Of a stretch of DNA of 42,696 nucleotides, positions 1 to 8,939 are shown piece by piece. Location of the stretch: assembly GCF_947259555.1 (NCBI RefSeq), contig NZ_CAMYMD010000063.1, forward strand, positions 1 through 42,696. The letters run 5' to 3'. The stretch comes from an uncultured Roseovarius sp. (GTDB lineage: Bacteria; Pseudomonadota; Alphaproteobacteria; Rhodobacterales; Rhodobacteraceae). The first letter of the stretch is position 1, and each line of letters starts with the position of its first letter. A model generated the notes under the pieces. It did no database searches, had not been told where the DNA came from, and saw only the letters and a program-made list of their open reading frames with translations. The translations under genes and the position numbers were made by a program.

Positions 1-1253
1 CGACGCCGACCGCCACCGGGTTTGCCCTGCGCGGCCCCGCCGCCAAAGCCACCGCCGCCGCCACCGCGACGACGCGGGCCGCCACGGCCCTGCGGTTTTT
101 TCTCCTTGGGATCGGGCAGCACTTCCCACGGACGGCCCGAGGCCACCGGGATGGTGGTGCCCAGCACCTTCTGGATATCCTTCAGCTCGCCCATCTCGTC
201 CGGCGCGCAAAAGGCAATCGCCGCCCCGTCCTTGCCCGCCCGCGCGGTGCGCCCGATGCGGTGGACATAGTTGTCGGGCACGTTCGGCAACTCGAAATTG
301 TAGACGTGCTTCACATCGGGAATATCAAGGCCGCGCGCCGCCACATCGGTGGCCACCAGCACCTTGACCTGACCGTCGCGGAACGCCTTCAAGGCCCGTT
401 CGCGCTGGCCCTGGCTCTTGTTGCCATGGATCGCGGCGACCGAGAATCCGGCCTGTTCCAGCCGCTTGGCCAGCTTGTCAGAGCCATGCTTGGTGCGGCC
501 GAAAACCAGCGCCAGCTCGCCCTTGTGCTTGCCCAGAAGCTCGATCAGCAGATCGGGTTTCGACGCCTTGGCGATGAAATGCACCTCTTGGGTGACCTTG
601 TCGGCGGCCTTGCCCGGGGGGCTGACCTGCACCCGCTTGGGGTGGGTCAGATAGCTGCCTGCAATCTCTTCCATCTGCTTGGGCATGGTCGCCGAAAACA
701 GCATCGTCTGACGCTCGGACGCAAGCAGCCCGGCGATCCGGCGCAGCGCATGGATAAAGCCCAGATCGAGCATCTGATCGGCCTCGTCGAGCACCAGAAA
801 GTGCGCCGTATCAAGCCGCACGGCACGCCGGTCGATCAGGTCGAGCAACCGGCCCGGCGTCGCCACCAGAATATCCGTGCCCTGATCCAGCCGCTTGATC
901 TGCGGATTGATCGAGGCCCCGCCGACCACGAGGTTGATCTTGATCGGGCTGTCCTTGACCAGCGGCAAGAGTGCGTCGCGGATCTGCCCGGCCAATTCGC
1001 GGGTGGGGGCCAGGATCAGGCTGCGGATCGTCTTGGGCGCGGGTTTGCCCGGCGCCTCCATCAGCGCGGTAATGAGCGGCAGGCCAAAGGCCATGGTCTT
1101 GCCGGTGCCGGTCTGCGCGAGGCCCAGCACATCATGGCCGTTCATCGCATACGGGATGGCATGGGTCTGGATCGGGGTGGGTTCGGTGATGCCGGTCGCG
1201 GCCAGCTTGCGGGTGAGCGATTGGGGCAGGCCCATTTCGTCAAAGAGGTTCAA
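1..1253 (-). CDS. DEAD-box RNA helicase (RhlE-like), 3' end outside window
   Basis: ATP-dependent RNA helicase of the DEAD-box family, expected to remodel RNA in ribosome assembly or mRNA decay. Reading the minus strand from 1253, the order is a Q-motif region (EPTPIQ), Walker A (AQTGTGKT), the DEAD motif (VLDEADQMLDLGF, near 800), motif III (FSAT), the helicase C domain with ARGLD, and motif VI (HRIGRTARAG). A glycine/arginine-rich tail follows and runs off the window, so the C-terminus is missing. Start choice: TTG at 1253 follows AAAGGA at about 6 nt. An in-frame ATG at 1280 would add nine residues but lacks a good ribosome site. The RG-rich tail is typical of RNA-binding extensions. Family assignment is secure; RhlE versus another subgroup is not. 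Confidence 0.93.
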   Translation of the reverse strand, partial: MNLFDEMGLPQSLTRKLAATGITEPTPIQTHAIPYAMNGHDVLGLAQTGTGKTMAFGLPLITALMEAPGKPAPKTIRSLILAPTRELAGQIRDALLPLVKDSPIKINLVVGGASINPQIKRLDQGTDILVATPGRLLDLIDRRAVRLDTAHFLVLDEADQMLDLGFIHALRRIAGLLASERQTMLFSATMPKQMEEIAGSYLTHPKRVQVSPPGKAADKVTQEVHFIAKASKPDLLIELLGKHKGELALVFGRTKHGSDKLAKRLEQAGFSVAAIHGNKSQGQRERALKAFRDGQVKVLVATDVAARGLDIPDVKHVYNFELPNVPDNYVHRIGRTARAGKDGAAIAFCAPDEMGELKDIQKVLGTTIPVASGRPWEVLPDPKEKKPQGRGGPRRRGGGGGGFGGGAAQGKPGGGRR

Positions 1254-1690
1254 ATCGTATCCTTTCGGGGGCCAGGACATCTGCCCAAAGCCCGGTGCAG
1301 ACGGCATAGATCGCCGCCCGGTCGTCGTGGTTGCACCTGACGGGCCAAGACAAAGGGCCGATTGCCCCCGCCTTCCGACAGGTGTTTGGCCCCACGCGTG
1401 ATTTTGGGAACAGGTCCGCGACATTTCATAAGAATGGCCCGTTTCAGGGCCGTGCTGCTCACGCGGCAGGAAACGTCGGTTGCGATGGATATGGCGGTGT
1501 GGGCCGTGGAAGTCAAGCGCGCAGGCCGAAGCGGCGCGAATCGGCGACAGTTTTTGGCTCGGAGTTGCCTTTCGGGTGCCGTTCCCTGCGCGACAGGCGG
1601 TTCACCTCAAGGGCAGTTCGAGGCGAAGATCAGCCATGCATGCTCTCGCGCCGCTTTTATCCGTTGCCAAAGATCCGCCCGCCTGACGGC
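1254..1690. other. Non-coding stretch upstream of the helicase
   Basis: About 440 bp lies between the helicase start and the stop of the VOC gene, both on the minus strand. It probably holds the helicase promoter and leader. Open frames here are Arg/Pro/Gly-rich and look like high-GC artefacts. One small inverted repeat (GGCCC, six-base spacer, GGGCC) lies near 1437-1452. I see no tRNA or recognisable riboswitch. Confidence 0.4.
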
Positions 1691-2125
1691 CTACCGCGCC
1701 CACAACCTTGGCTCTGCCATCTCCAGTGAATTCCCTGCCGGATCGCGGAAATAGATCGAGCGCGCGCCGGTTGGCCAGCGAAAATCCGCCTCGATTTCCA
1801 CCCCGGCCGCGTCCAGCCGAGCGCACCAGTCGTCGAGTGCCGTGCCCGCCACCGCGAAGCAGAAATGCCCCGGCCCCTGTGCGCCGTGGGGCGGCACCGG
1901 CAGCTCCGGGTTGCCCGGCGGCTTGCATGTCTCGTCGGGGTTGAAGATCAAGAGCACGCCGTCGCCGACGCGAAAGAACACGTGCCGGTCCGCCACCCGC
2001 ACGATCCGTTCGAGCCCCAGCACATCCTCGTAGAACCGCTCCGCCGCATCCAGATCATCGGCGTAGAGCGCGGCTTCGAGGATGGCGGCGGCCGGGGCGG
2101 CGTCGGGCAGGGCGTTGTCTATCAT
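1691..2125 (-). CDS. VOC family protein (glyoxalase/bleomycin resistance/dioxygenase superfamily)
   Basis: 144-residue protein of the vicinal oxygen chelate fold. The N-terminal half has the usual opening (LYADDLDAAERFYEDVLGL), and the C-terminal half carries a likely metal-ligand His in GPGHFCFAV and a Glu in SLEMAEP. The segment YFRDPAGNSLE is a family hallmark. Such proteins are small cytosolic metalloenzymes or drug-binding proteins; the substrate cannot be told from sequence. It stands alone, with only about 50 bp to the next minus-strand gene, DUF2147. Starting at ATG 2125 gives a normal family length. Confidence 0.88.
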   Translation of the reverse strand: MIDNALPDAAPAAAILEAALYADDLDAAERFYEDVLGLERIVRVADRHVFFRVGDGVLLIFNPDETCKPPGNPELPVPPHGAQGPGHFCFAVAGTALDDWCARLDAAGVEIEADFRWPTGARSIYFRDPAGNSLEMAEPRLWAR

Positions 2126-2179
2126 GGCCAGAGTTTACCGCAGCCGCGCCCCCGACGAAACCGGTCGGGGGCCGCCATG

Positions 2180-2569
2180 CTACTTTACCTTCCGCCAGGT
2201 TCCGCCGTCGCGGCAGATGAACATGACGCATCCGCTTACGCTCAGCCGGTCGCCCTCCAGCACCAGCTTGGAATTGTAGGTCTTGTCGCGATCCGGTGAA
2301 TAGACCTTGCCCTCGTATTCGCCGTTCCCCACGGGCACGGTCTCGGAAATGATGTTGCGCCCGATATTGTCGCTCGCCATTTCCTGACCATTGGCGTCAA
2401 AGGATTTCACCAGCTCACCGCAGAGCGCATTGCCGCAGGGCTTGACCTCAATCAGCCCGGAATTTCCGTTGTCATCCTTGGCGGTCTGCCACGTTCCCAA
2501 AAGCGGCTCTGCCATCGCCATGCCGCTGCATAGGCTCAGCGCCGTAGTTATCGTCATAAGTTTACGCAT
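2180..2569 (-). CDS. Secreted DUF2147 protein
   Basis: 129-residue protein with a classical signal peptide (MRKLMTITTALSLCSGMAMA, residues 1-20; mature start near Glu22). The body is a DUF2147 domain: it opens with PLLGTWQTAKDD, has the central Cys pair in PCGNALCGEL, and ends with SVSGCVMFICRDGGTWRKVK, a four-cysteine pattern compatible with periplasmic disulfides. The family is small, beta-rich and lipocalin-like in appearance, and its function is unknown. The ATG at 2569 is preceded by GGGAGG at 7 nt. It is divergent from hisA, 137 bp away. Confidence 0.9.
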   Translation of the reverse strand: MRKLMTITTALSLCSGMAMAEPLLGTWQTAKDDNGNSGLIEVKPCGNALCGELVKSFDANGQEMASDNIGRNIISETVPVGNGEYEGKVYSPDRDKTYNSKLVLEGDRLSVSGCVMFICRDGGTWRKVK

Positions 2570-2706
2570 CTTGTGTCCTCCCTGAGATATGCTGCGGAGC
2601 CTGAGCCATCCCGCTATGCCAAATCAAGTCTGACGTCGGGTCGCGTTGCATTTCGCGCGGGCGCATGCCAAAGGGCACGCGTCACAGCCTGCACGGAGTC
2701 CGGCCC

Positions 2707-3429
2707 ATGATCCTTTACCCCGCCATCGACCTCAAGGACGGCCGTGCCGTGCGCCTGCTGCGCGGCGACATGGGGGCTGCCACCGTGTTCAACGACGACC
2801 CGGCGGCGCAGGCAATGGAATTCGTCGAGGCGGGCTGCGACTGGCTGCATCTGGTCGATCTCAACGGCGCCTTTGCCGGTGCGCCGGTCAATGCCGCCCC
2901 GGTCGAGGCCATCCTGAAACGCTGCAAGGTGCCCGCACAGCTGGGCGGCGGCATCCGCGACATGGCGACCATCGAGGCGTGGCTCTCCAAGGGGCTGGCG
3001 CGGGTGATCCTGGGCACCGTGGCGGTGGAGAACCCGGCGCTGGTGCGCGAGGCCGCGCGCGCCTTTCCCGGTCAGGTGGCGGTGGGCATCGACGCGCGCA
3101 ATGGCCTCGTGGCGACCAAGGGCTGGGCCGAGGAGACGGATGTGGATGCCACGGACCTCGCGAAATCGTTTGAGGACGCAGGCGTGGCCGCGATCATCTA
3201 TACCGACATCAACCGCGACGGCGCGATGCAGGGGCCGAATGTCGAGGCCACGGCGGCGCTCGCCCGCGCCGTCTCAATCCCCGTCATCGCCTCGGGCGGG
3301 GTGTCGTCGCTGGGCGACCTGATCGCGCTGCGCGATTGCGGCGCATCGCTGAACGGTGCGATTTCGGGCCGCGCGCTCTATGACGGCGCGCTTGACCTCA
3401 AGGCAGCGCTTGCCGCGCTGCGCGACTGA
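2707..3429 (+). CDS. hisA: HisA, ProFAR isomerase (EC 5.3.1.16)
   Basis: Phosphoribosylformimino-5-aminoimidazole carboxamide ribotide isomerase, the fourth step of histidine biosynthesis, a cytosolic TIM barrel. The 240-residue length is standard. The two catalytic aspartates are visible: Asp8 in YPAIDLKDG and Asp129 in VGIDARNG. Phosphate-binding glycine loops ([16 protein letters not shown]) are intact. The longer open frame starts at 2665, but ATG 2707 matches the conserved N-terminus [10 protein letters not shown] and has GGAG just upstream. Unlike compact his operons, hisF does not follow directly: a DUF302 gene on the other strand lies between. Confidence 0.97.
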   Translation: MILYPAIDLKDGRAVRLLRGDMGAATVFNDDPAAQAMEFVEAGCDWLHLVDLNGAFAGAPVNAAPVEAILKRCKVPAQLGGGIRDMATIEAWLSKGLARVILGTVAVENPALVREAARAFPGQVAVGIDARNGLVATKGWAEETDVDATDLAKSFEDAGVAAIIYTDINRDGAMQGPNVEATAALARAVSIPVIASGGVSSLGDLIALRDCGASLNGAISGRALYDGALDLKAALAALRD

Positions 3430-3448
3430 CGCCCGCCAAGATCCCTGT

Positions 3449-3527
3449 GTCATGCCCCGGCCTGACCGGGGCATCTCTCGCCAGACATGGGTCTGCAACG
3501 AGATTGCCCGGTCAGGCCGGGCAATGG
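3449..3527. repeat. Inverted pair of REP-like palindromic units
   Basis: Two related 23-bp palindromes sit in opposite orientation between hisA and the DUF302 gene. At 3452-3474 the stem is ATGCCCCG/CGGGGCAT; at 3503-3525 it is ATTGCCCGG/CCGGGCAAT. Read on opposite strands, both share the core CCCGGCCTGACCGGG and the 3' flank ATCTC. Because the units are inverted copies they can also pair with each other as one long cruciform. They lie between convergent genes, so they may end transcription from both sides. A third unit with the same flanks is at 17763-17791. Confidence 0.8.
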
Positions 3528-3549
3528 CGGCGTGTATCGTGGCCGCGCC

Positions 3550-4002
3550 TCACTGCCCCGCCGCTTTACCCGTCAGCTTGCCGAGCGCGCCACTCATCAT
3601 CTTGAGGTACTCTGCATCGTCCGAAATCGAGAGATCGTCGAACATTTCCTTGGGGTCCTCATAGGCGAGCCACGTCTGGCCCGCGCCATCCTGATAGACC
3701 AGCACTTTCATCGGCAGGAACAGCCCCGCCACCGGGTCGTCCTGCATCGCCTGCGTGCCGATCTTGGGGTTGCCGAAGATCAGCACCTGCGTCGGGGCCA
3801 GATCCATATCCACCGAAGCCGCACCTGCGGCATGATCGACGCGGGCAAAGACATTGGCCCCGGCGCCCGTCACGGCCGCCTCAAGCCGGTCCATGGTGGT
3901 GGCCACATCGCCGGAGGACTTGACCTTGACGATATCGTCATTGCTGGCCAAGGCAGGCAAGCCGGCCAATGTGATCGCCGCTGCGGCAAGAAAACGCTTC
4001 AT
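3550..4002 (-). CDS. Exported DUF302 protein
   Basis: 150 residues. Signal peptide at residues 1-19 (MKRFLAAAAITLAGLPALA), then a DUF302 domain: DVATTMDRLEAAV near the start, VFARVDHAAGA, LIFGNPKIGTQAM and LPMKVLVYQD are typical of the fold. DUF302 proteins are small periplasmic or cytosolic proteins of unknown biochemical role. A much longer upstream open frame antisense to hisF exists, but ATG 4002 is the real start: it follows GGGAG at about 7 nt and begins the signal peptide. It sits on the minus strand, interrupting the his genes, and is divergent from hisF. Confidence 0.9.
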   Translation of the reverse strand: MKRFLAAAAITLAGLPALASNDDIVKVKSSGDVATTMDRLEAAVTGAGANVFARVDHAAGAASVDMDLAPTQVLIFGNPKIGTQAMQDDPVAGLFLPMKVLVYQDGAGQTWLAYEDPKEMFDDLSISDDAEYLKMMSGALGKLTGKAAGQ

Positions 4003-4104
4003 GGTAAACTCCCTCGATTCATAAACAGATAATGCCCGCATCCTCTGGCATCTTGGCCGGAATGCCCATAAACAACGCCGTGAAATTCCTGTAACAGCGA
4101 CAAT

Positions 4105-4869
4105 ATGCTCAAGACCCGTATCATTCCCTGTCTCGATGTCGCCGATGGCCGCGTGGTCAAGGGCGTGAATTTCGTCGATCTGCGCGACGCGGGCGATCCG
4201 GTCGATGCCGCACGCGCCTATGATGCGGCGGGGGCGGATGAGCTGTGTTTTCTCGACATTCACGCCACGCACGAGAACAGGGGCACCATGTTCGACGTGG
4301 TGCGCCGCACCGCCGAGCAATGCTTTGTCCCGCTGACCGTGGGCGGCGGCGTGCGCACGCCAGAAGATGTGCGCGCGCTGCTGCTGGCAGGGGCGGACAA
4401 GGTCAGCTTCAACTCCGCCGCCGTGGCCGACCCGGATGTTGTGGCCCGCGCCGCCGACCGGTTCGGCAGCCAGTGCGTCGTGGTGGCGATCGACGCCAAG
4501 ACCGTCAGCTCCGGTAAGTGGGAGATTTTCACCCATGGCGGGCGCAAGCCCACCGGCATCGACGCGGTGGAGTTCGCGCGGCTTGTGGCCGCGAAAGGCG
4601 CGGGCGAGATCCTGCTTACCTCGATGGACCGCGACGGCACCAAGGCGGGGTTCAACATCCCGCTCACCCGCGCCATCGCCGATGCGGTGGATGTTCCGGT
4701 GATCGCGAGCGGTGGCGTCGGCACACTCGACCACCTTGTCGAGGGTGTGACCGAGGGCCATGCCTCGGCGGTGCTTGCCGCCTCGATCTTTCATTTCGGC
4801 ACCTACACCATTGCCGAGGCCAAGGCGCATATGGCCGCCGCGGGCATTCCGATGCGGGTGGCGGCATGA
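4105..4869 (+). CDS. hisF: HisF, imidazole glycerol phosphate synthase cyclase subunit
   Basis: Cyclase/synthase subunit that uses ammonia delivered by HisH to turn PRFAR into IGP and AICAR. 254 residues, the normal length. Catalytic Asp11 ([10 protein letters not shown]) and Asp130 (VVAIDAKT) are present, as are phosphate loops TVGGGVRT and IASGGVGT. The stop overlaps the hisE start (ATGA at 4866), so the two are translationally coupled. Its partner HisH is encoded about 6 kb away on the opposite strand (10767-11405). Confidence 0.98.
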   Translation: MLKTRIIPCLDVADGRVVKGVNFVDLRDAGDPVDAARAYDAAGADELCFLDIHATHENRGTMFDVVRRTAEQCFVPLTVGGGVRTPEDVRALLLAGADKVSFNSAAVADPDVVARAADRFGSQCVVVAIDAKTVSSGKWEIFTHGGRKPTGIDAVEFARLVAAKGAGEILLTSMDRDGTKAGFNIPLTRAIADAVDVPVIASGGVGTLDHLVEGVTEGHASAVLAASIFHFGTYTIAEAKAHMAAAGIPMRVAA

Positions 4870-5180
4870 CGCTAGACGATCTCGCCCGCATCATCGCCGC
4901 CCGCGCGAGCGCCGATCCCGACAGCAGCTGGACGGCAAAATTGCTCGCCAAGGGCCCCGAGAAATGCGCCGAGAAATTCGGCGAAGAGGCCGTCGAGGCA
5001 ATCATCGAGGCAGTGAAGGGCGACCGCGCGCGCCTGACCTCCGAGGCGGCGGATGTGTTCTTTCACCTGCTGGTCATGCTGCAATCGCGCGGTGTCGCGC
5101 TAGATGACGTGATGGCCGAACTGGCGCGCCGACAGGGCACCTCAGGCCTCTCTGAAAAAGCCTCTCGTTCGAAAGACTAG
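4866..5180 (+). CDS. hisE: HisE, phosphoribosyl-ATP pyrophosphatase
   Basis: Second step of histidine biosynthesis: hydrolyses phosphoribosyl-ATP to phosphoribosyl-AMP and PPi. 104 residues. The all-helical MazG/HisE-type signature is clear: [20 protein letters not shown], with the metal-binding acidic residues, followed by [14 protein letters not shown]. The start at 4866 overlaps the hisF stop by 4 nt. Stand-alone HisE (not fused to HisI) is usual for alphaproteobacteria. The next gene (Dabb) begins three bases after the stop, so the three form one transcription unit. Confidence 0.96.
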   Translation: MTLDDLARIIAARASADPDSSWTAKLLAKGPEKCAEKFGEEAVEAIIEAVKGDRARLTSEAADVFFHLLVMLQSRGVALDDVMAELARRQGTSGLSEKASRSKD

Positions 5181-5183
5181 GAC

Positions 5184-5474
5184 ATGATCCGCCATATCGT
5201 TTTTTTCTCTGCCGCCGATCCGGCTGATATCGAGCGCATCCGCGAGGGTCTGATGATGCTCGCTGAAATCCCCCATTCGAGCCATTTCGAAGTAGGGCGC
5301 AACCTGCAAAGCGATTCGATCTCGCAAGAGCGGGTCGATCTGGTGGTGTATGGCGAGTTTGCCGATGAAGACGCGCTTGCGGCCTACAAGGCGCATCCGA
5401 TCTATACGGACTGCATAGCGCGCGTGAGACCCCTGCGCGAGTTACGCATTGCCGCGGATTTTGCCAGCGCCTGA
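5184..5474 (+). CDS. Dabb family protein (stress-responsive A/B barrel)
   Basis: 96-residue protein with the Dabb dimeric alpha/beta barrel. MIRHIVFFS opens the first strand, where His4 is the conserved residue; HFEVGRNLQ and VDLVVYGEFADEDALAAYKAHPIY are the later family motifs. Function of bacterial members is mostly unknown; some relatives are ligand-binding or cyclising enzymes. It begins 3 nt after hisE and is very likely co-transcribed with hisF-hisE, but nothing in the sequence ties it to histidine synthesis. Confidence 0.9.
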   Translation: MIRHIVFFSAADPADIERIREGLMMLAEIPHSSHFEVGRNLQSDSISQERVDLVVYGEFADEDALAAYKAHPIYTDCIARVRPLRELRIAADFASA

Positions 5475-5547
5475 CCGATTGTCGGCAGGGCGCCTGGTGC
5501 TGCCGCTTTTGCTAAGATGGCTCGTTTTGCGCAGCGATAGCCGGAAC

Positions 5548-5561
5548 CCGCGTTAACGCGG
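5548..5561. terminator. 14-bp perfect palindrome between convergent genes
   Basis: CCGCGTTAACGCGG is a perfect palindrome lying between the ends of the Dabb gene (+) and the histidine kinase gene (-). It may act as a bidirectional transcription stop, though no T-run follows on either strand. Role inferred from position only. Confidence 0.35.
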
Positions 5562-5593
5562 ACGACAAGCTCTCAAAGTCTGGACAAAAGGCT

Positions 5594-6901
5594 TTAGCGG
5601 GCAATCACGATATCGGCACACAAACCGCCCAACCGGCTGCTCTCGGCCAAGCGCAGCGTTCCGCCATGCGCGCGCGCCACATCGAACACGATCGACAGGC
5701 CCAACCCCACGCCGGTACCGCGGTTCTGATTGCGTGCCGGCTCCAGCCGGGTGAAGGGACGCACCGCGTCCTCTCTGCTGTCCTCGGGAATGCCCGGACC
5801 GTCATCCTCGACCCGGATACGTAGCGATTTCTCGCTCAGCGTGACCGAAACCTCGGCGCGCGTGCCGTAACGCACAGCATTGTTGATCAGGTTCTCGACG
5901 GCCCGCCGGATATTGTCAGGCCGTAAAACGATCCGGCCTGCGCCCTCCGCTTCGACCAGGCTCACGGACACCTGCGCGCGCTGCGAATCCTCGACAATCC
6001 GGCGTACAAGCGAGATCGGGTCCACAAGCTCGGCATCCCCCTCCTGCGCGTCGCGCACAAAGGCCAGAAAGACATCGAGCAGGCGCTCCATGTCAGCCAC
6101 GTCACGGCGCATCGGGTCCGCCTCTTCATCGTCTAGCATCGCGAGGCTCAGTCGCAGGCGCGTGAGTGGCGTGCGCAGATCGTGACTGACGCCCGACAGC
6201 ATCAGTGTGCGCTGTTCGATCTGCCGCTCAATTCGCGCGCGCATATCGAGAAAAGCATTGCCCGCTGCGCGCACCTCGACGGCACCAGCCGGCTTGTAGG
6301 GCATGTGCCGCCCACGCCCAAACGCCTCGGCCGCCTGGGCCAGACGGGTGATCGGTCGCAATTGCTTGCGCAGATACAAATAGGAGATGATCGTCATCAA
6401 TGCGCCAAAGACGACCATGTTGACAAGCAGTTGGTGCGGTTGGCGCGCCGAAACCCTGCGGCGGTCGAACACCATCTCTATCCACTCATCCTGCGTTTGA
6501 AAGAACAAGCGGACGAGGTTGTCATTCGAGAGATCGACCCGTGCAAGGTTCGGGAAGGTGGCCTTGAACTCGCGTGTCACGACAATACCGGAAAAATCGT
6601 ACCAAAGCCGCGAATCCTCCTCCGGCACGGCCGCCGGTGAAACAGCCCTCTGGGCAATTTTCAGAATCGAGTCGACGCCGGCATCCGTGGCGGCCGGCCC
6701 GCCATCTCCCCGCATCGCGAGAATGGCGCGGACCTCGCGGCTAACCGTCTCGGTCATCTGTTGCGTGACGCCTTCGTAATGGCGTTGGATGAACACCACA
6801 GAAACCACCAGCAACAGCGTGATGACCGGCGTCAGCAGGATGAGCACCGCGCGGCCATAGAGGCTCCGGGGGATATAGGGTTTGAGCCAGCGAAACGACA
6901 T
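5594..6901 (-). CDS. EnvZ-like sensor histidine kinase
   Basis: 435-residue inner-membrane sensor kinase. TM1 at about residues 18-38 and TM2 at about 158-177 bracket a periplasmic domain of roughly 120 residues. A HAMP linker follows (LRKQLRPITRLAQAAEAFG), then the H-box with phospho-acceptor His240 (SGVSHDLRTPLTRLRL), N-box (NLINNAVRYG), G1 (VEDDGPGIP) and G2 (GTGVGLGLSIV). The H-box and layout match EnvZ-type osmosensors. No response regulator is adjacent, so the partner is elsewhere or upstream of an old rearrangement. ATG 6901 was chosen because TM1 follows directly; its ribosome site is weak. Divergent from the MBL gene with only 39 bp between. Confidence 0.94.
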   Translation of the reverse strand: MSFRWLKPYIPRSLYGRAVLILLTPVITLLLVVSVVFIQRHYEGVTQQMTETVSREVRAILAMRGDGGPAATDAGVDSILKIAQRAVSPAAVPEEDSRLWYDFSGIVVTREFKATFPNLARVDLSNDNLVRLFFQTQDEWIEMVFDRRRVSARQPHQLLVNMVVFGALMTIISYLYLRKQLRPITRLAQAAEAFGRGRHMPYKPAGAVEVRAAGNAFLDMRARIERQIEQRTLMLSGVSHDLRTPLTRLRLSLAMLDDEEADPMRRDVADMERLLDVFLAFVRDAQEGDAELVDPISLVRRIVEDSQRAQVSVSLVEAEGAGRIVLRPDNIRRAVENLINNAVRYGTRAEVSVTLSEKSLRIRVEDDGPGIPEDSREDAVRPFTRLEPARNQNRGTGVGLGLSIVFDVARAHGGTLRLAESSRLGGLCADIVIAR

Positions 6902-6940
6902 GGTTAAACCTAACGTCGGGCAGGTCGGGAAGGAAGAGCC

Positions 6941-7873
6941 ATGCAACTGGATCAGGGAGAAATGCCGCCCGTCGGCGTGGCCGAGGATATGGGCGATGGT
7001 CTGCGCCGTATTCTTGCCCCCAACCCGTCCCCCATGACATTCTGGGGGACCAACAGCTATATTCTCGGCGACCGGCAGTTGGCCGTCATCGACCCCGGCC
7101 CGGATGACGCCGCGCATCTCGAGGCCATCCTGCGTGCGGTCAAGCCGGGGCAGGGCATCAGCCACATCTTCGTCACCCATGCACATCTCGATCATTCGCC
7201 TCTTGCGGCCCGCCTGGCAGAACGGACAGGCGCACCAGTGCTGGCATTTGGCGATGCCTATGCCGGTCGCAGCCCGGTCATGGCCGCACTATCCGGGACG
7301 GGCCTGATCGGTGGTGGCGAAGGCGTGGATCACGACTTTGTCCCCGACCGTGCGTTGTCCGACGGCGAAACGATCGAGGGCGAGACTTGGCGTGTCACCG
7401 CCTATTGGACGCCCGGCCATTTTGGCAATCACATGTGTTTCGCGGTCGGGGACACGGTGCTCACAGGCGATCTTGTGATGGGATGGGCCAGCTCGCTGGT
7501 CTCGCCGCCCGATGGCGACCTGTCACAATTCATGACCTCCTGCGCGCGGTTGCAAACTCTCGGCGCGACACGCTTTCTGCCCGGCCATGGAGCGCCGATC
7601 ACCACGCCGGCCGATCGCCTCGATTGGTTGATCTCCCATCGGCGGAAACGCGAACAGGCGATTCTGGACATACTTCGTCAAGGCCCGCAAACCGCCACGC
7701 AGATCGCAGACCGCCTCTACACCGACACACCTGCCTCTCTCCTGCCAGCAGCCAGCCGAAATGTTCTGGCCCATCTCATTGACCTGGAAGAAAAATCCCG
7801 TGCCACTCCACAAGGCCGCCTGTCGACGGATGCCGTGTTCACATTGAATTGCAGAAACGGACGCGAGCGATGA
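6941..7873 (+). CDS. MBL-fold metallo-hydrolase (LACTB2-like)
   Basis: 310-residue cytosolic metallo-beta-lactamase-fold hydrolase. The dinuclear zinc site is visible: THAHLDH (HxHxDH), then HFGNHMCF, GDLVMGW and FLPGHGAP supply the further His and Asp ligands. A C-terminal winged-helix-like segment (REQAILDILRQGPQTATQIADRLY) follows, as in LACTB2-type proteins, which are often nucleases or thioesterase-like enzymes. Substrate unknown. ATG 6941 has AAGGA upstream. Directly followed by tRNA-Asn. Confidence 0.9.
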   Translation: MQLDQGEMPPVGVAEDMGDGLRRILAPNPSPMTFWGTNSYILGDRQLAVIDPGPDDAAHLEAILRAVKPGQGISHIFVTHAHLDHSPLAARLAERTGAPVLAFGDAYAGRSPVMAALSGTGLIGGGEGVDHDFVPDRALSDGETIEGETWRVTAYWTPGHFGNHMCFAVGDTVLTGDLVMGWASSLVSPPDGDLSQFMTSCARLQTLGATRFLPGHGAPITTPADRLDWLISHRRKREQAILDILRQGPQTATQIADRLYTDTPASLLPAASRNVLAHLIDLEEKSRATPQGRLSTDAVFTLNCRNGRER

Positions 7874-7932
7874 TTTTTTTGTCACAAAGGCTCTGGACCT
7901 CACCAAATCCGATTGCTATACGGCCCAAGTGT

Positions 7933-8007
7933 TCCGGCGTAGCTCAGCGGTAGAGCAGTTGACTGTTAATCAATTGGTCGTAGGTTCGATCCCTACCGCC
8001 GGAGCCA
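7933..8007 (+). tRNA. tRNA-Asn (anticodon GTT)
   Basis: Complete cloverleaf: acceptor TCCGGCG pairs with CGCCGGA, D-arm GTAGCTCAGCGGTAGAGC-type, anticodon loop CTGTTAA with anticodon GTT, T-arm with GGTTCGATCCC, discriminator G and an encoded CCA. 75 nt. It borders an AT-richer islet, a common arrangement at integration sites. Confidence 0.97.
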
Positions 8008-8466
8008 AAAATCCACAAGAAAGTAGATACTTAGCTTTAACTCCACTAAGCGGCCATGGTGGATTTTGGCTTGGGATAAATATCTGGGGCAACAGCTCCC
8101 AGCGGGAAGTGTGTTGCCAAGGCGCAACGGAATCAGCCGGCCCCATTGCTCAGCCCCGTGCGGGCGGCGATACCGATAGGCGGAGTTCAGGCTTTCTTGC
8201 GTAGCGCGAAGGCGATCTGGCTGGCTGGCCTATGGCGCGGCGCTCAATGAAGGGCGGGCGCTGTTTCCAAGCAAAGCGCCAAAACGCCGATCACAGACAG
8301 GCATTGGCCGCGTTGACTAATCAGCGCGAGAAGGCCGGAGGGCCACCCAAACGTGGGCTCTGGGCGCGTTTGGTCGGGTAGCGTTTAAGGCAGTTTCAAT
8401 TTATGAGGTTGCGCTGTGCAAGGAGGCTATTCTAAAAGTAGATTTAGTTACGGAGGGTTGAAAGAT
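8008..8466. other. Gene-poor stretch between tRNA-Asn and the Ltp gene
   Basis: About 460 bp without a convincing gene. A 44-codon frame at 8247-8381 reads as a basic tail ending GGPPKRGLWARLVG and could be the remnant of a larger protein lost by recombination, but I do not recognise it. I looked for a repeat of the tRNA 3' end (an att site) here and downstream to 9.7 kb and found none. Confidence 0.35.
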
Positions 8467-8835
8467 ATGATTAAATTTATGGGGATAGCCGTCTTATCAT
8501 TTGCCATGCTGGGCGCTTCGATAGCTTCAGCTCAAAACTTAACCGGCCCGCAGAAAAACGCCGTTAGGTCTGCAAAGAATTATCTGAGTTTTTCAGGATT
8601 TTCTCGAACTGGTCTTATCGCTCAGCTATCCTCTCCATACGGTGATGGCTATAATGTTGCCGACGCTACAGCAGCTGTAAATAGCCTGTCAGTTGAGTGG
8701 AATGCTCAGGCGGTCCGATCCGCAAAACAATATTTGGAAATGATGGGATTTTCGTGCAATGGGCTCATCGAACAGCTTTCATCGGATGCCGGTGACAAAT
8801 ACACGAGAAGTCAGGCTACCTATGGAGCGCGGTAA
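8467..8835 (+). CDS. Secreted protein with two Ltp-type repeats
   Basis: 122 residues. Signal peptide at 1-22 (ending ASIASA), without a lipobox cysteine. Two tandem helix-turn-helix-like repeats of the Ltp type (the 'host cell surface-exposed lipoprotein' domain) follow. Repeat 1 at about 31-73 begins NAVRSAKNYLSFSGFSRTGL; repeat 2 at about 81-121 begins QAVRSAKQYLEMMGFSCNGL, and both contain LIxQLSS. This domain is known from the lipoprotein of Streptococcus thermophilus phage TP-J34, which blocks DNA injection by competing phages. Here the last repeat ends soon after ATYGA, slightly short. Start ATG 8467 follows GGAGGG at about 8-9 nt. GC is about 46% over 8521-8700 (hand count), far below neighbours: likely acquired. 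Confidence 0.8.
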   Translation: MIKFMGIAVLSFAMLGASIASAQNLTGPQKNAVRSAKNYLSFSGFSRTGLIAQLSSPYGDGYNVADATAAVNSLSVEWNAQAVRSAKQYLEMMGFSCNGLIEQLSSDAGDKYTRSQATYGAR

Positions 8836-8939
8836 GCCGGTGCCTGTTGAACCTTGGCGAGACCGATCCGCGACAAGGCCAGCTGGCAATCAAGAGATTT
8901 AGTACCTTCAGAGTGCTTTAGCGCGTCAGCACTCGCTGA

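Noticed and set aside
261..1340. 359-codon + strand frame
   Set aside because: Antisense to the DEAD-box helicase, whose minus-strand motifs are unambiguous.
1250..1516. Minus-strand frame whose stop overlaps the helicase start, like a leader peptide
   Set aside because: Pro/Arg/Gly-rich translation with no ribosome site or family likeness; the overlap is most simply chance.
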